A stretch of 64,000 nucleotides of DNA from Pseudoalteromonas aliena SW19 (GCF_014905615.1 NZ_AQGU01000017.1:96257-160256), one strand, 5' to 3'. Positions 27,054-37,806 are shown, numbered from the stretch's first letter. Notes: generated by a model not told the origin, from the letters alone. Translations and numbers: made by a program.

Positions 27054-29778
27054 CTAAGCTGCCTGTGTGGCAGTGAACTTGGTGTCAGCAAACTAAAAGT
27101 AACCGTAGTTTTTCTAAGCTGCCTGTGCGGCAGTGAACATTCAGGAAAGCCCGTCTCGCTCGTTATTGCGTTTCTAAGCTGCCTGTACGGCAGTGAACTG
27201 ACCTATTAGGCATATCTGATAGGCAGGTCATTTCTAAGCTGCCTGTGCGGCAGTGAACTTGTCTTCCAATCTTTAAAAACAAGCGAGTAATTTCTAAGCT
27301 GCCTGTGCGGCAGTGAACCCGTTGATTCTGTAGAGTCTTTATATGCTTCATTTCTAAGCTGCCTGTGCGGCAGTGAACAAAACACTGTTTCGAACTTCCT
27401 GAGGGATAAATTTCTAAGCTGCCTGTGCGGCAGTGAACAAGCGCTACTCACAAAAGTAAAATGTTCAACTTTTCTAAGCTGCCTGTGCGGCAGTGAACAC
27501 AAATATAACGGTAATTTGTTGCAACTATCATTTCTAAGCTGCCTGTGCGGCAGTGAACCTTCAACGTCAGCACCGGTAGAGAAATCATTATTTCTAAGCT
27601 GCCTGTGCGGCAGTGAACGAATCCTCATTGGCCAAACAGCGGTTGATAAATTTCTAAGCTGCCTGTGCGGCAGTGAACAAAATGGAAAAATGGCGCGTAT
27701 GTACGAAAAATTTCTAAGCTGCCTGTGCGGCAGTGAACAAGTATCTTTGATCGGTCAGTCTGACGCTAATTTTCTAAGCTGCCTGTGCGGCAGTGAATCC
27801 TCAGGAACTGGAGTAGCAAGAGCTAAAAAATTTCTAAGCTGCCTGTGCGGCAGTGAACTCTGTGGTCAGTGTCGAACGAAACTAATTAAATTTCTAAGCT
27901 GCCTGTGCGGCAGTGAACCTTTAAAATGCTTCTTAACTTCATGGTCAACTTTTCTAAGCTGCCTGTGCGGCAGTGAACGCTTATATTTTGGTGAATTAAC
28001 ATTATCAAGTTTTCTAAGCTGCCTGTGCGGCAGTGAACCACCACTTACAACCGCTCAACTAGCTACTTTCTTTCTAAGCTGCCTGTGCGGCAGTGAACTA
28101 GGTAAACATAACCACAATGATTGTTTTAAATTTCTAAGCTGCCTGTGCGGCAGTGAACGTTGGCCCTGATCTAGGAAGCACTACAACAGATTTCTAAGCT
28201 GCCTGTGCGGCAGTGAACCTTGATCGGCATTTTGCATCACTAAATTGTTATTTCTAAGCTGCCTGTGCGGCAGTGAACTGTTTCTATAACTTGAAACATG
28301 CTCGCATCAATTTCTAAGCTGCCTGTGCGGCAGTGAACACACAATCTTTGGTTTTGACACTGCATTAAAATTTCTAAGCTGCCTGTGCGGCAGTGAACGC
28401 GGCAAAGGTGCAATCAAAACGCATATTCAATTTCTAAGCTGCCTGTGCGGCAGTGAACTGATGGGGCTGAGTTAAAATCACTTGTGGACATTTCTAAGCT
28501 GCCTGTGCGGCAGTGAACAAGTGATTCTAGTGTTGCGTTTATCTCCCCGTTTTCTAAGCTGCCTGTGCGGCAGTGAACTACAAAGCACTGCAAACAGCTC
28601 AGAGTGTAAATTTCTAAGCTGCCTGTGCGGCAGTGAACAGTAAGTTATGTTTCCAAAACCATCTTCCACATTTCTAAGCTGCCTGTGCGGCAGTGAACAT
28701 TCTCAGTGTGATGAAATTGTAACGAGAATATTTCTAAGCTGCCTGTGCGGCAGTGAACTGGAAATGGACAACATATACGAAATTATAGAATTTCTAAGCT
28801 GCCTGTGCGGCAGTGAACAATAACATGTCGGTTTTAAACGTTAGCCAATTTTTCTAAGCTGCCTGTGCGGCAGTGAACGTGAGACGGTTAATGTGCTTGC
28901 AAATGATAAATTTCTAAGCTGCCTGTGCGGCAGTGAACTTAAATTCACAAAAGCAATTGAATTAACAAGTTTTCTAAGCTGCCTGTGCGGCAGTGAACAT
29001 TCACATCTACCAACATCTAGAACAATGAAATTTCTAAGCTGCCTGTGCGGCAGTGAACTAGAATCTATAGCGTCACCTTCACTTAATAAATTTCTAAGCT
29101 GCCTGTGCGGCAGTGAACTTGTCATGGCTGAGAAGGCGTTGTTGTCTATGTTTCTAAGCTGCCTGTGCGGCAGTGAACATCGGGTCTAACATAGATAGAT
29201 GCATCCATTATTTCTAAGCTGCCTGTGCGGCAGTGAACGATCCATTGTTGGGCAATCAAAAGTAAGGTTTTTTCTAAGCTGCCTGTGCGGCAGTGAACAT
29301 TTAAAAGCGGCTGAAAAGTGGACGTTTGCATTTCTAAGCTGCCTGTGCGGCAGTGAACGAATGGCATTATCAAAAGCTTGTCGAGAACAATTTCTAAGCT
29401 GCCTGTGCGGCAGTGAACAAACCAGAAAGAGTTGCAGGCATACCACCAGTTTTCTAAGCTGCCTGTGCGGCAGTGAACATGACCGCTCTTATGAGCGGTT
29501 TTTTCTTTTATTTCTAAGCTGCCTGTGCGGCAGTGAACCTTCCTGAAGGATAATTGTTTTTAACGTAGAATTTCTAAGCTGCCTGTGCGGCAGTGAACAG
29601 AGATACGACATTATGGCGGGGTTGGCTGTTTTTCTAAGCTGCCTGTGCGGCAGTGAACCAACCCTTAACTTATCCCAGCATTGCTTTCACTTTCTAAGCT
29701 GCCTGTGCGGCAGTGAACTCTGACGTAAGGGTTAGAAACTCAGTGTATTCTTTCTAAGCTGCCTGTGCGGCAGTGAAC
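27051..29778 (-). CRISPR. type I-F CRISPR array, 46 repeats and 45 spacers
   Basis: Repeats of 28 bp start every 60 bp from 27,051 to 29,751; every spacer is exactly 32 bp. On the crRNA (minus) strand the repeat begins GTTCACTGCCGCACAGGCAG and ends CTTAGAAA; CTGCC/GGCAG form the Cas6f hairpin. Forty-three repeats are identical. Variants are at 27,051 (loop ACACA), 27,171 (loop GTACA) and 27,771 (first base A). Two of the three are at the low-coordinate end, marking it as the old trailer end; the leader lies at 29,779 beside cas6f. Confidence 0.99.
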
Positions 29779-29906
29779 AATAGAATATCAGGCAAAAAAT
29801 AAGTTACAACAGGCAATTAGGTAAAATTATCTATTTTTACCTAATTTTTTAGCGCTGCTGTAACTTATTGTTTTAGTTTCTAATTTTTAAAGAGCAAAAA
29901 TAAAGG
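29779..29906 (-). promoter_or_regulatory. CRISPR leader with nested inverted repeats
   Basis: AT-rich 128 bp between the newest repeat and cas6f. AATAAGTTACA (29,798-29,808) pairs with TGTAACTTATT (29,859-29,869). Inside it ATTAGGTAAAA (29,816-29,826) pairs with TTTTACCTAAT (29,835-29,845), followed on the plus strand by a T-run. It should hold the array promoter and the spacer-integration signals, and may also end transcription. Confidence 0.75.
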
Positions 29907-30560
29907 TTAAAACTGGGGAATACTAACTAGCTTTTCTTTATCGTTATGATTTGTGCTTAAACCATAACAATTAAATGTACCAACTTGTTGTTCCGTAACT
30001 TCTACTTTTTTAATGAACAATGGGAATTTCCTACTTGCATTCAAGTCTCGCTGTCTCGTTTCTTGGCTTTCTAGCCAAATAAAAGGCAGATTGTTATTCG
30101 CTTTGGGTTTACTTTTTTCAAGCGACTTCAAACATTCATCAAACGGTTGTCCTGATTTTTCAGCCCAACGTTTTGCCTTGCTTAGCATGTCTTTTTCTAT
30201 ACGCGCTTCACCTTTAACATGTTGCCTAATAAAAGCCGCATGGGTCACATTAGCAGGAACTGCTTTAATGGACTTTATATGTACATAGTCTTCAAAGCGA
30301 TTTAACCACTTGGCAATATTTAAGTCTGTTAGCTGAGATTGATCATTGGCTAATAACCTTAATTGGTTTCCTAACGGAAAAGTATGTTCATCACTTTTTT
30401 CAGTACTATAACGAGGAAAACTCACTGCAATAGACGATTCATTCTTACCTACTTTGCTATCAACCAAGGCAATATGGACTTGTTGATAAACTTTTTGCCA
30501 GATAAAACCAAGGGTAATCTCGGCTTCAGGCAGTAATGTTATATCGAGATAATATTTCAT
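29907..30560 (-). CDS. cas6f: Cas6f (Csy4) crRNA-processing endoribonuclease
   Basis: 217 residues, slightly longer than P. aeruginosa Csy4 (187). N-terminal MKYYLDITLLPE starts the ferredoxin-like fold, and His29 (in YQQVHIAL) occupies the position of the catalytic His29 of Csy4. A basic helix HVKGEARIEKDMLSKAKRWAEK is the likely crRNA-repeat binding helix. The enzyme cuts 3' of the CTGCC/GGCAG stem and stays bound to the 3' handle as the Cascade head. Last gene of the cas operon, 9 bp after cas5fv and next to the leader. Confidence 0.95.
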   Translation of the reverse strand: MKYYLDITLLPEAEITLGFIWQKVYQQVHIALVDSKVGKNESSIAVSFPRYSTEKSDEHTFPLGNQLRLLANDQSQLTDLNIAKWLNRFEDYVHIKSIKAVPANVTHAAFIRQHVKGEARIEKDMLSKAKRWAEKSGQPFDECLKSLEKSKPKANNNLPFIWLESQETRQRDLNASRKFPLFIKKVEVTEQQVGTFNCYGLSTNHNDKEKLVSIPQF

Positions 30561-30569
30561 TTATCCTCC

Positions 30570-31580
30570 TTAAATTCTAATGTTAGAAACGTAAGCCAAA
30601 CCTTTTTTTCCTAGATAAAAACTAGAAACACCTGCATTTTCGATAATTTCTAAGAGATTTTTTGCTGTAGAGCGATCAATATCAATATTTATGTTTAACG
30701 TACCACCTGCTTTTGACATCAGAGAAGTAACCTCACCTACACCCTTAATTTTTTCCTTACGAATATAAGGGTTACCCCATATTTTCTTTTTTTCTCCTGA
30801 TGTATAACGGCTCATAAAGTCTTTTTTGGTAAACCCATTATTGGAAATACCACTCAACCCGCCTGCTTTCGTTTTTGCTGTTGAAACATCAAAGTCATTA
30901 GCCAACCGTTCAAGCTGTAAATATAATGCGGAACAATATAAACGAATTGGCACTATTTCCCCTTTAGGGTTTAAGCCATTGAATTTTTCAAACTTACTCT
31001 GTAAAAAATTAAAAGTATCACTAGCTTTTGCTGCATTAGGTATAGGTTTTAGTCCAAATAACTCCTCAAGTTTGGCAATAATAATCAGCGGATTATGTAA
31101 AATAGTTTTAGTCACTTTTTTATCATGTAAGATAAACTCATATAACTCGTTTAAATCTAGCTGTAAAACGCCCCATAACTGCTCTGAATAATCAGATGTA
31201 AAAATAGGCGCATCTACTTGAATCATGCCAGTATAAGAATTTTGGTCTTCACTACCTGATATATTCCGAATATAAGTCATTTCTTGATTTATATAGCTTG
31301 GCTTATCTTCAAACGTAACTAATGATTCCACCCCTTTAAAGTAATACTCATCACTCTGCCTTGATTGGTATAACTTTCGTTGATCGCCAATCAAACGGTT
31401 CAGTAACCCCATCACGGTATTATGACTAACATTTCTAGAAATATAATTTGTATTTTTTTTATCATTGAGACTCTTCATGGAACCAATGAACTTTCGTCCA
31501 GTTTTAGGTAACGGTTCATCGTTTGAACCATCAAGAAACGAGTTACGCCAACTCGATTCGTATTTAATTTCAATTTTCAT
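30570..31580 (-). CDS. cas5fv: Cas5fv, PAM-side subunit of minimal I-F2 Cascade
   Basis: 336 residues. MKIEIKYESSWRNSFLDGSN at the start, GLSGISNNGFTKKDFM in the middle and the C-terminal glycine-bearing strand FYLGKKGLAYVSNIRI agree with the Cas5fv type described for S. putrefaciens CN-32, as I recall it. There Cas5fv caps the crRNA 5' handle and, through an added helical part, replaces the large subunit in PAM recognition. No cas8f is present here, consistent with that. Cas5/Cas7 naming of this gene and its upstream neighbour rests on remembered similarity and gene order. Confidence 0.85.
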   Translation of the reverse strand: MKIEIKYESSWRNSFLDGSNDEPLPKTGRKFIGSMKSLNDKKNTNYISRNVSHNTVMGLLNRLIGDQRKLYQSRQSDEYYFKGVESLVTFEDKPSYINQEMTYIRNISGSEDQNSYTGMIQVDAPIFTSDYSEQLWGVLQLDLNELYEFILHDKKVTKTILHNPLIIIAKLEELFGLKPIPNAAKASDTFNFLQSKFEKFNGLNPKGEIVPIRLYCSALYLQLERLANDFDVSTAKTKAGGLSGISNNGFTKKDFMSRYTSGEKKKIWGNPYIRKEKIKGVGEVTSLMSKAGGTLNINIDIDRSTAKNLLEIIENAGVSSFYLGKKGLAYVSNIRI

Positions 31581-31594
31581 TAATTGAGCCGCCT

Positions 31595-32554
31595 TTATTT
31601 TTGGTAAAAGTAGGTTGCAAACTCTTCTTCTGGCTCTGGTGATGTGCTGTTCACGTCACGTTTTATACGCATCATTTTATTACTGTCGTTATAATCAACA
31701 ACCACTTCATCTACATACATGTAAGATTTTGCTTGGCGAATAGATAACTCACTAATAAGGTCTACTGTGTAGTCAATTAGCGCTTTAATTGCGTCTTGAT
31801 CTAATAAAATCCCCACTTCCCCTTCCTCAAAAATTGTACCGCTGCGCACATAGTTTTCATGGAAAGTCGCTTTAGGCTTTAAATCAGGATTAAGGGTTTG
31901 AATAAACTCTTGTATTGCTTGAGCAACTTCTTCCCCTTGACCAACTTTAATGCCCATTGATTCACGGTCGAATTTTTTGTCTAATGAAATGAATTGCAGT
32001 TGTTCAATACTGATCGAGCCATAAGCAATATATTCAGTGTCACCAAATGTGGTTTTTGAGAAGAATGACGAACTATCTCTTTCGCCAGCTTGACCAAATT
32101 GTTCAAAATTACCATTACCTAATTGATCAACAAAATCTTCTAATAACAATGGGCTTGTACGTTTATTTTGACTTGAAGGCACAACATAACCACGCACAAG
32201 GCCTGTGATAGAAGCTAACATTTTAGTTAAATTTTCACCGTTGCTTTTATTTGCGTAATGAACATCAAAGGCTTGATCTCTAAATAAATGATGGCGAATA
32301 CAGTTTTGACTGATGTATAGAGGCGTTTTTTTGAAATCAATATCGGTTGGCTCTTTTACATGTTTATAGCCTTTTTCACTTACCTCACCTGTAAGATTTG
32401 TATACCCTCTTAACTTTGGCATTGTATGGTTATTCTTTCCGAGTTTACTATCATCTTGAACCTTTAATGAAGTTGGGCCATTCCAATTCACAACACCATG
32501 CCCTACTGCTGTAATTTTAAAATCTACGCTTTTAATACCTGTTACTTTTTTCAT
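31595..32554 (-). CDS. cas7fv: Cas7fv, backbone subunit of minimal I-F2 Cascade
   Basis: 319 residues. [44 protein letters not shown] and [13 protein letters not shown] are conserved Cas7fv landmarks as I recall from the S. putrefaciens protein. Multiple copies would coat the crRNA spacer. Starts 2 bp after cas2-3 and 14 bp before cas5fv, so the effector genes form one tight operon. Confidence 0.87.
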   Translation of the reverse strand: MKKVTGIKSVDFKITAVGHGVVNWNGPTSLKVQDDSKLGKNNHTMPKLRGYTNLTGEVSEKGYKHVKEPTDIDFKKTPLYISQNCIRHHLFRDQAFDVHYANKSNGENLTKMLASITGLVRGYVVPSSQNKRTSPLLLEDFVDQLGNGNFEQFGQAGERDSSSFFSKTTFGDTEYIAYGSISIEQLQFISLDKKFDRESMGIKVGQGEEVAQAIQEFIQTLNPDLKPKATFHENYVRSGTIFEEGEVGILLDQDAIKALIDYTVDLISELSIRQAKSYMYVDEVVVDYNDSNKMMRIKRDVNSTSPEPEEEFATYFYQK

Positions 32555-32556
32555 TA

Positions 32557-35514
32557 TTAATCCTTTTTATAAGTTAAATTTTTATTTGATATTGCGCCTA
32601 TGGCTTGTTTTTCACACACGGCATAATATATTGCCGCGCTATGTCTTGCCGATTCACCGCCAACAGCGAGTAAATCATTTGGGGTATAACTAAGGTGAAC
32701 GGGGTACTCAGGATCTTTGGCATCATTAAGCAGGATAAAATCCTTATACGGTTTAGTCCCTCCCTTGATTCTGTGATGTTTCTTTACCATATAAGTCAGT
32801 AAATTATTTGTGCTATCGCCATAGCCTTGAATAAGCTCAGTTGAAGCAGTTAAATTATCGACTTTTTCCATTTCATCAACGGGAATGGTATACGCATACT
32901 CTTCAATAAAAGCAGGTGTGTTTTGGTTATCTACATTACAAACTGCCATTTGCACAAATCGGCTATCACCACGCAGTGAGTTATTGCTGATTTTAGCTCG
33001 TTGAGTTTGTTGTTTTTTCCGTGCAATCATAGTTTGAGGTTCGCTTACTTTAGCGGTAATAAGCATCGCACTTTTTTTCATCGCACTAATTGAGTCTTGC
33101 TCTATTAAGTCTACTGCTGATGGTAATTGATAAAAGTCTTTATAAAGCTGATATATATCAACAATGGTGAATACCTTATTACCATTGTCTGTGTTATCTA
33201 CTAAAAATTGATACCATGCCTTAGATGACAGTAGAGAGTTCGAAGTTGCTAAAAATCTTGAAACAGCTCCAACACCTTTATTTATATAGACATTTTCAGG
33301 AATAACGATGGTATAACGGTTAACATTATCATTTTGACCAAATCTGTCCAAACGCCCCATTCTTTGTAAGCAATTCTCCGCAGTGGTCATTTCAGAGATC
33401 ATATAATCACAACTAATATTCAGAGACGCTTGAACAATAGGACCACTGCGAAGTTGGTCGAATACGCCTGTTCCACTTTTTTTAAACGATTCAAATACAC
33501 TATTAAATAGCTGCTGTTTATCACTCTTCTTATATTTAGAGTGCAAGAGAACGGCATTTTCTTTAGCTAAATTATGAATGAAACTTTTTTGCGCGGTAGT
33601 TGCTGTATTACTGATAGTAAAAGTAGTTAATTTCTGGTTTTGATAAAGTGGATTAGCCTCATCTTCTTTCGTCTCGTCATATCTCACAAAATCAAATTGA
33701 TACTTTTTACAATTGAAAGATGGCATTTCTACCACATCGTAATCAACATCAAGATTAAGTAGGTTTTCTAAATAAAAATAATTGGGTGTTGCTGATACCA
33801 GAAGAATATTACTCCCATTATTTAACTGATTTCTTGAGATAACTAGTTCTGCAAACAACAAGTTGAATGCAGGCATATTGATGTACTCATGAAATTCATC
33901 AAATACAATATGTGCACTAAGGTAGTTAAGTAGCCTATCTGCCTTGGTATGGCTAATAACACCACTAAGCAGTTGATCAATTGTGGTAATAACAATATCA
34001 GCGATTAATTGTTCACTTTCAGGTGTCGGCGTTTCAAAGTTATTGGTGTATTTAAATTCACCCGTAAAAATTTCTACTGTTGCATCTTGCAGATATGGCT
34101 CATCTGAAGCTTTTAATTCGGTAAACATACCTTGGCATATTTGTACCCGTGGACATACCCAAATAATTTGCTGTGCACCTCTTAACCCTGCCCATTCCAA
34201 CGCTATTTTTGTTTTTCCACAACCTGCAGCACCCGCAAGAACCTTTACATGCTCGATATCTTCTGCAAGTTTCTTGGCTACTGCTGATTGTTTTTGACTG
34301 CGTTCACTATCTGGGAAAGCATTCAAGCAGGTTTGAATATGCGATGTTAAGCTGCTTTCTACTGCAACATTATTAGCAAGTTGTTCTTCAACCAAATCAT
34401 TTAATTTATTATTTTTAATATATGACGATAAGTCAGTAGCTGATAAAGATGAAACCCATCTGTCAGCCGTAATTAAGCAAGCGCGTACTTCATTGTTATG
34501 TGCATTAGTTAATATTTTATTTTGGTAGTCATTAAGGCTTTCTGACAACGGATATTCTTTATAAGCAGGTAACGGCGTATACTCATAATTAACCAAGGTT
34601 TCATCATCAAACTCTTTGCTATAAGCTTTATCAAGAAGACTATTTTCACTTTTTCGATACTGCTTATCAATTTCACTAACCGTATTTAACATCTCAATCG
34701 AATGTTGAGAAAGTAGCTGCTGAGTCTTTTCTCCTAAGTTACTCTTTAATTTATTAAAAATTTTACCGTAAGTGTCAAAACCATCTCTTTCTTTTACTCT
34801 AAATGCCTTTGCGTGATGCCAATAAATAGCATGCTTAATAGAGGGTTTAATTGCGCAAATTCCTTTAGCACTATCAGATAAACATTGAAAAATAAGTGCC
34901 GAAATCTCATTATGGCGAGGATGTTTTTCAAAACTGAATTTTGTGTCATCAATATGTTGACCATCTTCCGCTTGATATGTTTTATTTTTGGGTTTAATTA
35001 CCCAACTTTGAAAAGAAGGATCTAGCTTTCCAATATCATGCATACAACCTGAAATAAATGCAGCATTCGCTAGTTTTGTCTTCTCAGGGTAAAAATTTAA
35101 ATATAATTGCTCCGCAACAAAACCGACTGCAAATAAGTGGTATTCTAATTTTTGTAAGTGGGTATTTGCGTATACAACACCTTTTATTGGTTTTAACTGC
35201 TTTACATCCATAATGATCTCTTTTGCCGTTGTATTAACAGGCACAATGCCCTGCTGATTAAATTTTAATTTTGAACCCACCACCCACAAAAACTGACTTC
35301 TTGCTCGGCTACGTATCCAGTGGCAACTGACTGCGGTACTTTTACTTGCTGTTTTACGGAGCATTTTTTTAACGGTGAGTAGGCCATCCTCAGTAATGAG
35401 GGTTTGCCACGTGTTATCGCCGATGCGGTTGGCAAAGGCGTCAAGTACGCGGCGTGTTTTCTTTAAGGCGCTTTTTTCGCATTGGCTAACAAAGGTGACC
35501 ATCATAATGAGCAT
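32557..35514 (-). CDS. cas3: Cas2-Cas3 fusion nuclease-helicase (type I-F)
   Basis: 985 residues. Residues 1-95 form the Cas2-like domain ([23 protein letters not shown]). The HD nuclease follows with MHDIGK (His159-Asp160) and YWHHAKAFR (about 231-239). The SF2 helicase has Walker [12 protein letters not shown] (about 426-436), DEFH (539-542), SATPNYF and an arginine-finger region [13 protein letters not shown]-terminal accessory domain completes it. It joins Cas1 for spacer capture and degrades targets recruited by Cascade. The N-terminus has three nearby Met codons (1, 4, 5); the true start among them is unclear. cas1 lies 45 bp upstream. Confidence 0.96.
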   Translation of the reverse strand: MLIMMVTFVSQCEKSALKKTRRVLDAFANRIGDNTWQTLITEDGLLTVKKMLRKTASKSTAVSCHWIRSRARSQFLWVVGSKLKFNQQGIVPVNTTAKEIIMDVKQLKPIKGVVYANTHLQKLEYHLFAVGFVAEQLYLNFYPEKTKLANAAFISGCMHDIGKLDPSFQSWVIKPKNKTYQAEDGQHIDDTKFSFEKHPRHNEISALIFQCLSDSAKGICAIKPSIKHAIYWHHAKAFRVKERDGFDTYGKIFNKLKSNLGEKTQQLLSQHSIEMLNTVSEIDKQYRKSENSLLDKAYSKEFDDETLVNYEYTPLPAYKEYPLSESLNDYQNKILTNAHNNEVRACLITADRWVSSLSATDLSSYIKNNKLNDLVEEQLANNVAVESSLTSHIQTCLNAFPDSERSQKQSAVAKKLAEDIEHVKVLAGAAGCGKTKIALEWAGLRGAQQIIWVCPRVQICQGMFTELKASDEPYLQDATVEIFTGEFKYTNNFETPTPESEQLIADIVITTIDQLLSGVISHTKADRLLNYLSAHIVFDEFHEYINMPAFNLLFAELVISRNQLNNGSNILLVSATPNYFYLENLLNLDVDYDVVEMPSFNCKKYQFDFVRYDETKEDEANPLYQNQKLTTFTISNTATTAQKSFIHNLAKENAVLLHSKYKKSDKQQLFNSVFESFKKSGTGVFDQLRSGPIVQASLNISCDYMISEMTTAENCLQRMGRLDRFGQNDNVNRYTIVIPENVYINKGVGAVSRFLATSNSLLSSKAWYQFLVDNTDNGNKVFTIVDIYQLYKDFYQLPSAVDLIEQDSISAMKKSAMLITAKVSEPQTMIARKKQQTQRAKISNNSLRGDSRFVQMAVCNVDNQNTPAFIEEYAYTIPVDEMEKVDNLTASTELIQGYGDSTNNLLTYMVKKHHRIKGGTKPYKDFILLNDAKDPEYPVHLSYTPNDLLAVGGESARHSAAIYYAVCEKQAIGAISNKNLTYKKD

Positions 35515-35559
35515 CGCTCTTTCGTTATTTGACGCGCTAAAGCACGACCTACCGGCTTA

Positions 35560-36543
35560 TTAATCATCTTTGTGTATCCCGTCATTATTAATCTCTTTAT
35601 GATTTTCTAAGGCTATTTGCTTGACCGTGTCAAACATAAAGTCGAGGGATTTATGATCCGTAAAAGCTTGTAATACTTGCTGGCGAAATTCTTGCTCTGT
35701 CGCGTTCTCTTTGGCGCATATAAAGGCCCAAGGCAGTACAATGGCATCTTTTATTAAATCGGCCACATCAAACACCAATGCACCACGTCTGGTTTTTCCA
35801 TGCATTACAGCAAAACCATGAGGAATACCTAACACCCATAAACAGCTTGCAGCTAACCCATAGGCAAGGTAGTTACCATGATTTAAGAAGTCGTTGGCTT
35901 TATCAGTGCTTTGATGCTGGCGTTTAAATGCTGCGGTGCTGGTATTATTAGCCGCGTATTTATAAAGTACTTTGGTTAATTGCGCTTCGGTAAGTAGTAA
36001 CTCTGACTGTTTAGTCGCTGCACTGGTACGCGCTTCAAAGGTGCTCAATGCTATTTGTATTTGTTCACTATTAAAATCGAACCCTTCGTTTTTTAAATCG
36101 CGGTCTTTATTCCATACTTTTTGTAAATAACTAATGCGGGCTTGCTGCATTGTTTTTGCAGCTAGTAAGCGTTTTTTGTCTTCAAACCAAAATTGTAGCC
36201 AACCATGTAAATATTCTGTTGGCCTGTATTCACTTTGTGGTGTAAACCATTCGACCTCACACGCCATATATAAAGGAGTGCCCCCACCACCGGTAAAGCC
36301 AACCAGCACACCCGCTTGTGACAACATTCGCATTGCAGCTTGCGTTATTGATGTGCCATTTCCCAGTAATAATACAGTGGTATTGGCAATAGGTACGTTA
36401 AAGTATTGGTTTTCGTTTTTAGCTTCAGTAAGGTACAAAACACGCCCATCTTTTTGCATAACACGGCAGTATTCTAGGTAGTACATATTAGCGCGTTTTG
36501 AATGCAAAATTGTTTTTAAGTCACTTGGGCTAAAATCATCCAT
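35560..36543 (-). CDS. cas1: Cas1 integrase, type I-F
   Basis: 327 residues. DLKTILHSKRANMYYLEYCRVM opens the I-F Cas1 N-terminal domain. The C-terminal helical domain has LLTEAQLTKVLYKYAA (metal Glu), GIPHGFAVMHGKTRRGALVFDVADLIKDA (metal His and Asp). It integrates spacers together with the Cas2 domain of Cas2-3. A Shine-Dalgarno AAAGGA lies 8 bp before the ATG. First cas gene after the WYL regulator. Confidence 0.96.
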   Translation of the reverse strand: MDDFSPSDLKTILHSKRANMYYLEYCRVMQKDGRVLYLTEAKNENQYFNVPIANTTVLLLGNGTSITQAAMRMLSQAGVLVGFTGGGGTPLYMACEVEWFTPQSEYRPTEYLHGWLQFWFEDKKRLLAAKTMQQARISYLQKVWNKDRDLKNEGFDFNSEQIQIALSTFEARTSAATKQSELLLTEAQLTKVLYKYAANNTSTAAFKRQHQSTDKANDFLNHGNYLAYGLAASCLWVLGIPHGFAVMHGKTRRGALVFDVADLIKDAIVLPWAFICAKENATEQEFRQQVLQAFTDHKSLDFMFDTVKQIALENHKEINNDGIHKDD

Positions 36544-36675
36544 TACTTTTTATCCTTTATTATCGTTGCGTCTAAATTACTGGCTGTTTACCTTTTCAGC
36601 AACACTGTATATTTATCACCTGTCGTAATTTTAAGCATGTTTTTAGTTTATTATTATCTGCCTATTTATTAGATA

Positions 36676-37518
36676 TTACGGCATGTAAGGTTGTAAATTA
36701 GCTAAGCAATCGGGGCTGAGTATAATTTGTTGCGCTTCGGGGTTTGCTTGATAGCTATCTACACGTAGTTGTTTTAAAAGATAAAGTAATAAAGCAGCGC
36801 GAACTTTTAGGTTACGCTTGTAATGACCATTGGGTTGTTGGTGCATTTGGTGGTCGAGCGCTATTATTTTTGCTTTATTGGCGGTTAGCCGAGGATCTGG
36901 CTCTATACTAACTACCAGTTGAGTTTGCCATAATGTGTCGTTTTGTTGGTCATACTCAGCTGGCCCTTCTATTTCACATTCGCCATTAAAACGAGTAAGA
37001 ACAAAGTCTCTAAAATCACGATTTTTTTCGCAATAAGCGCGTACATGCCAGCGAGCACCATCAAAAACTAAATTATGCGGACTGATAATACGCGATTCAA
37101 ACTCAGGATTTGATACTGAGGCATAACCAACGTCTATTCGTTGCTTATGTTTTAGTGCGTGTAATATCCCACTCACTCTTTTTGGATTTACTGGTACTAG
37201 CGGGGATTGCATAGCAGTAAAGTGATTATAATATTCACTTTGAATACCTTGCTGGGTAATGCTTAAATATGTACCAAGATCTTTTTCACCATACCTTGGC
37301 ATAAAGTGATTTGTTGCCTGATAGCCTTTTTTTGAGTTGTTGTAAGTTAAAGATTTAGGATACAGTTTTACATAATCTTGTATATATTTAGATGCACTTG
37401 AACGACTTATATTAAAATGGTGTTGTATGTGCTTAGTCGTTAAGCGATTTTCCCAAAATACAATAAGTTCTATAAAATGAAAGCGCTTAATTAGATCGTA
37501 ATTTATGTGTGGCGTCAT
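36676..37518 (-). CDS. WYL-domain winged-helix regulator next to cas1
   Basis: 280 residues. An N-terminal helix-turn-helix (IVFWENRLTTKHIQHHFNISRSSASKYIQDY, about 19-50) is followed by a WYL domain with RIDVGYASVSNPEFESRIISPHNLVFDGARWHVRAYCEKNRDFRDFVLTRF cut here into SVSNPEF/ISPHNLVFDGARWHVRAY landmarks, and a C-terminal WCX-like part. The family (BrxR/CapW type) represses defence operons and is relieved by a nucleic-acid or nucleotide ligand. Same strand as cas1, 132 bp upstream, so regulation of the cas operon is likely but unproven. Confidence 0.87.
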   Translation of the reverse strand: MTPHINYDLIKRFHFIELIVFWENRLTTKHIQHHFNISRSSASKYIQDYVKLYPKSLTYNNSKKGYQATNHFMPRYGEKDLGTYLSITQQGIQSEYYNHFTAMQSPLVPVNPKRVSGILHALKHKQRIDVGYASVSNPEFESRIISPHNLVFDGARWHVRAYCEKNRDFRDFVLTRFNGECEIEGPAEYDQQNDTLWQTQLVVSIEPDPRLTANKAKIIALDHQMHQQPNGHYKRNLKVRAALLLYLLKQLRVDSYQANPEAQQIILSPDCLANLQPYMP

Positions 37519-37775
37519 GCTGTTCCTTAGCTATTTTTTTATCCTTTTTACAAAGTATCAAATTAGCTAAGAATAACAATGACAAATTTTGTGATAAAAC
37601 ATTTGTAAACACAGACGTTTTTGAGTGCTTACTTAAGCATCATGTCGATCCGCATATAAATTATGCCACTTTATCTGATCTCTAAAGTATATGGTTTTAT
37701 AGCCCTTATAATAAGGGGGTGTAAATTAACTACGCGGTTTAGACGCCTTATCTACTATTCTTATAATTATTAAAT

Positions 37776-37796
37776 GGCGAGCCGCCTCGCCGTTTA
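37776..37796 (-). terminator. intrinsic terminator of the outer-membrane barrel gene
   Basis: GGCGAG-CCGC-CTCGCC hairpin; on the minus strand it is followed by ATTTAATAAT. Located 16 bp past the stop codon. Confidence 0.6.
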
Positions 37797-37806
37797 ACAG
37801 TTGGTA

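Noticed and set aside
27163..29546. Several open frames with repeated LPHRQLRN, FLSCLCGSE or VHCRTGSLE peptides
   Set aside because: They are translations of the 60-bp CRISPR period in different frames, not genes.
27079..29750. Self-targeting spacers
   Set aside because: I saw no spacer matching other parts of this window by eye; a full alignment against the genome was not possible.
29907..36543. Possibility that this is a CRISPR-associated transposon (I-F3)
   Set aside because: cas1 and a nuclease-bearing cas2-3 are present and there is no tniQ or tnsABC in the window.
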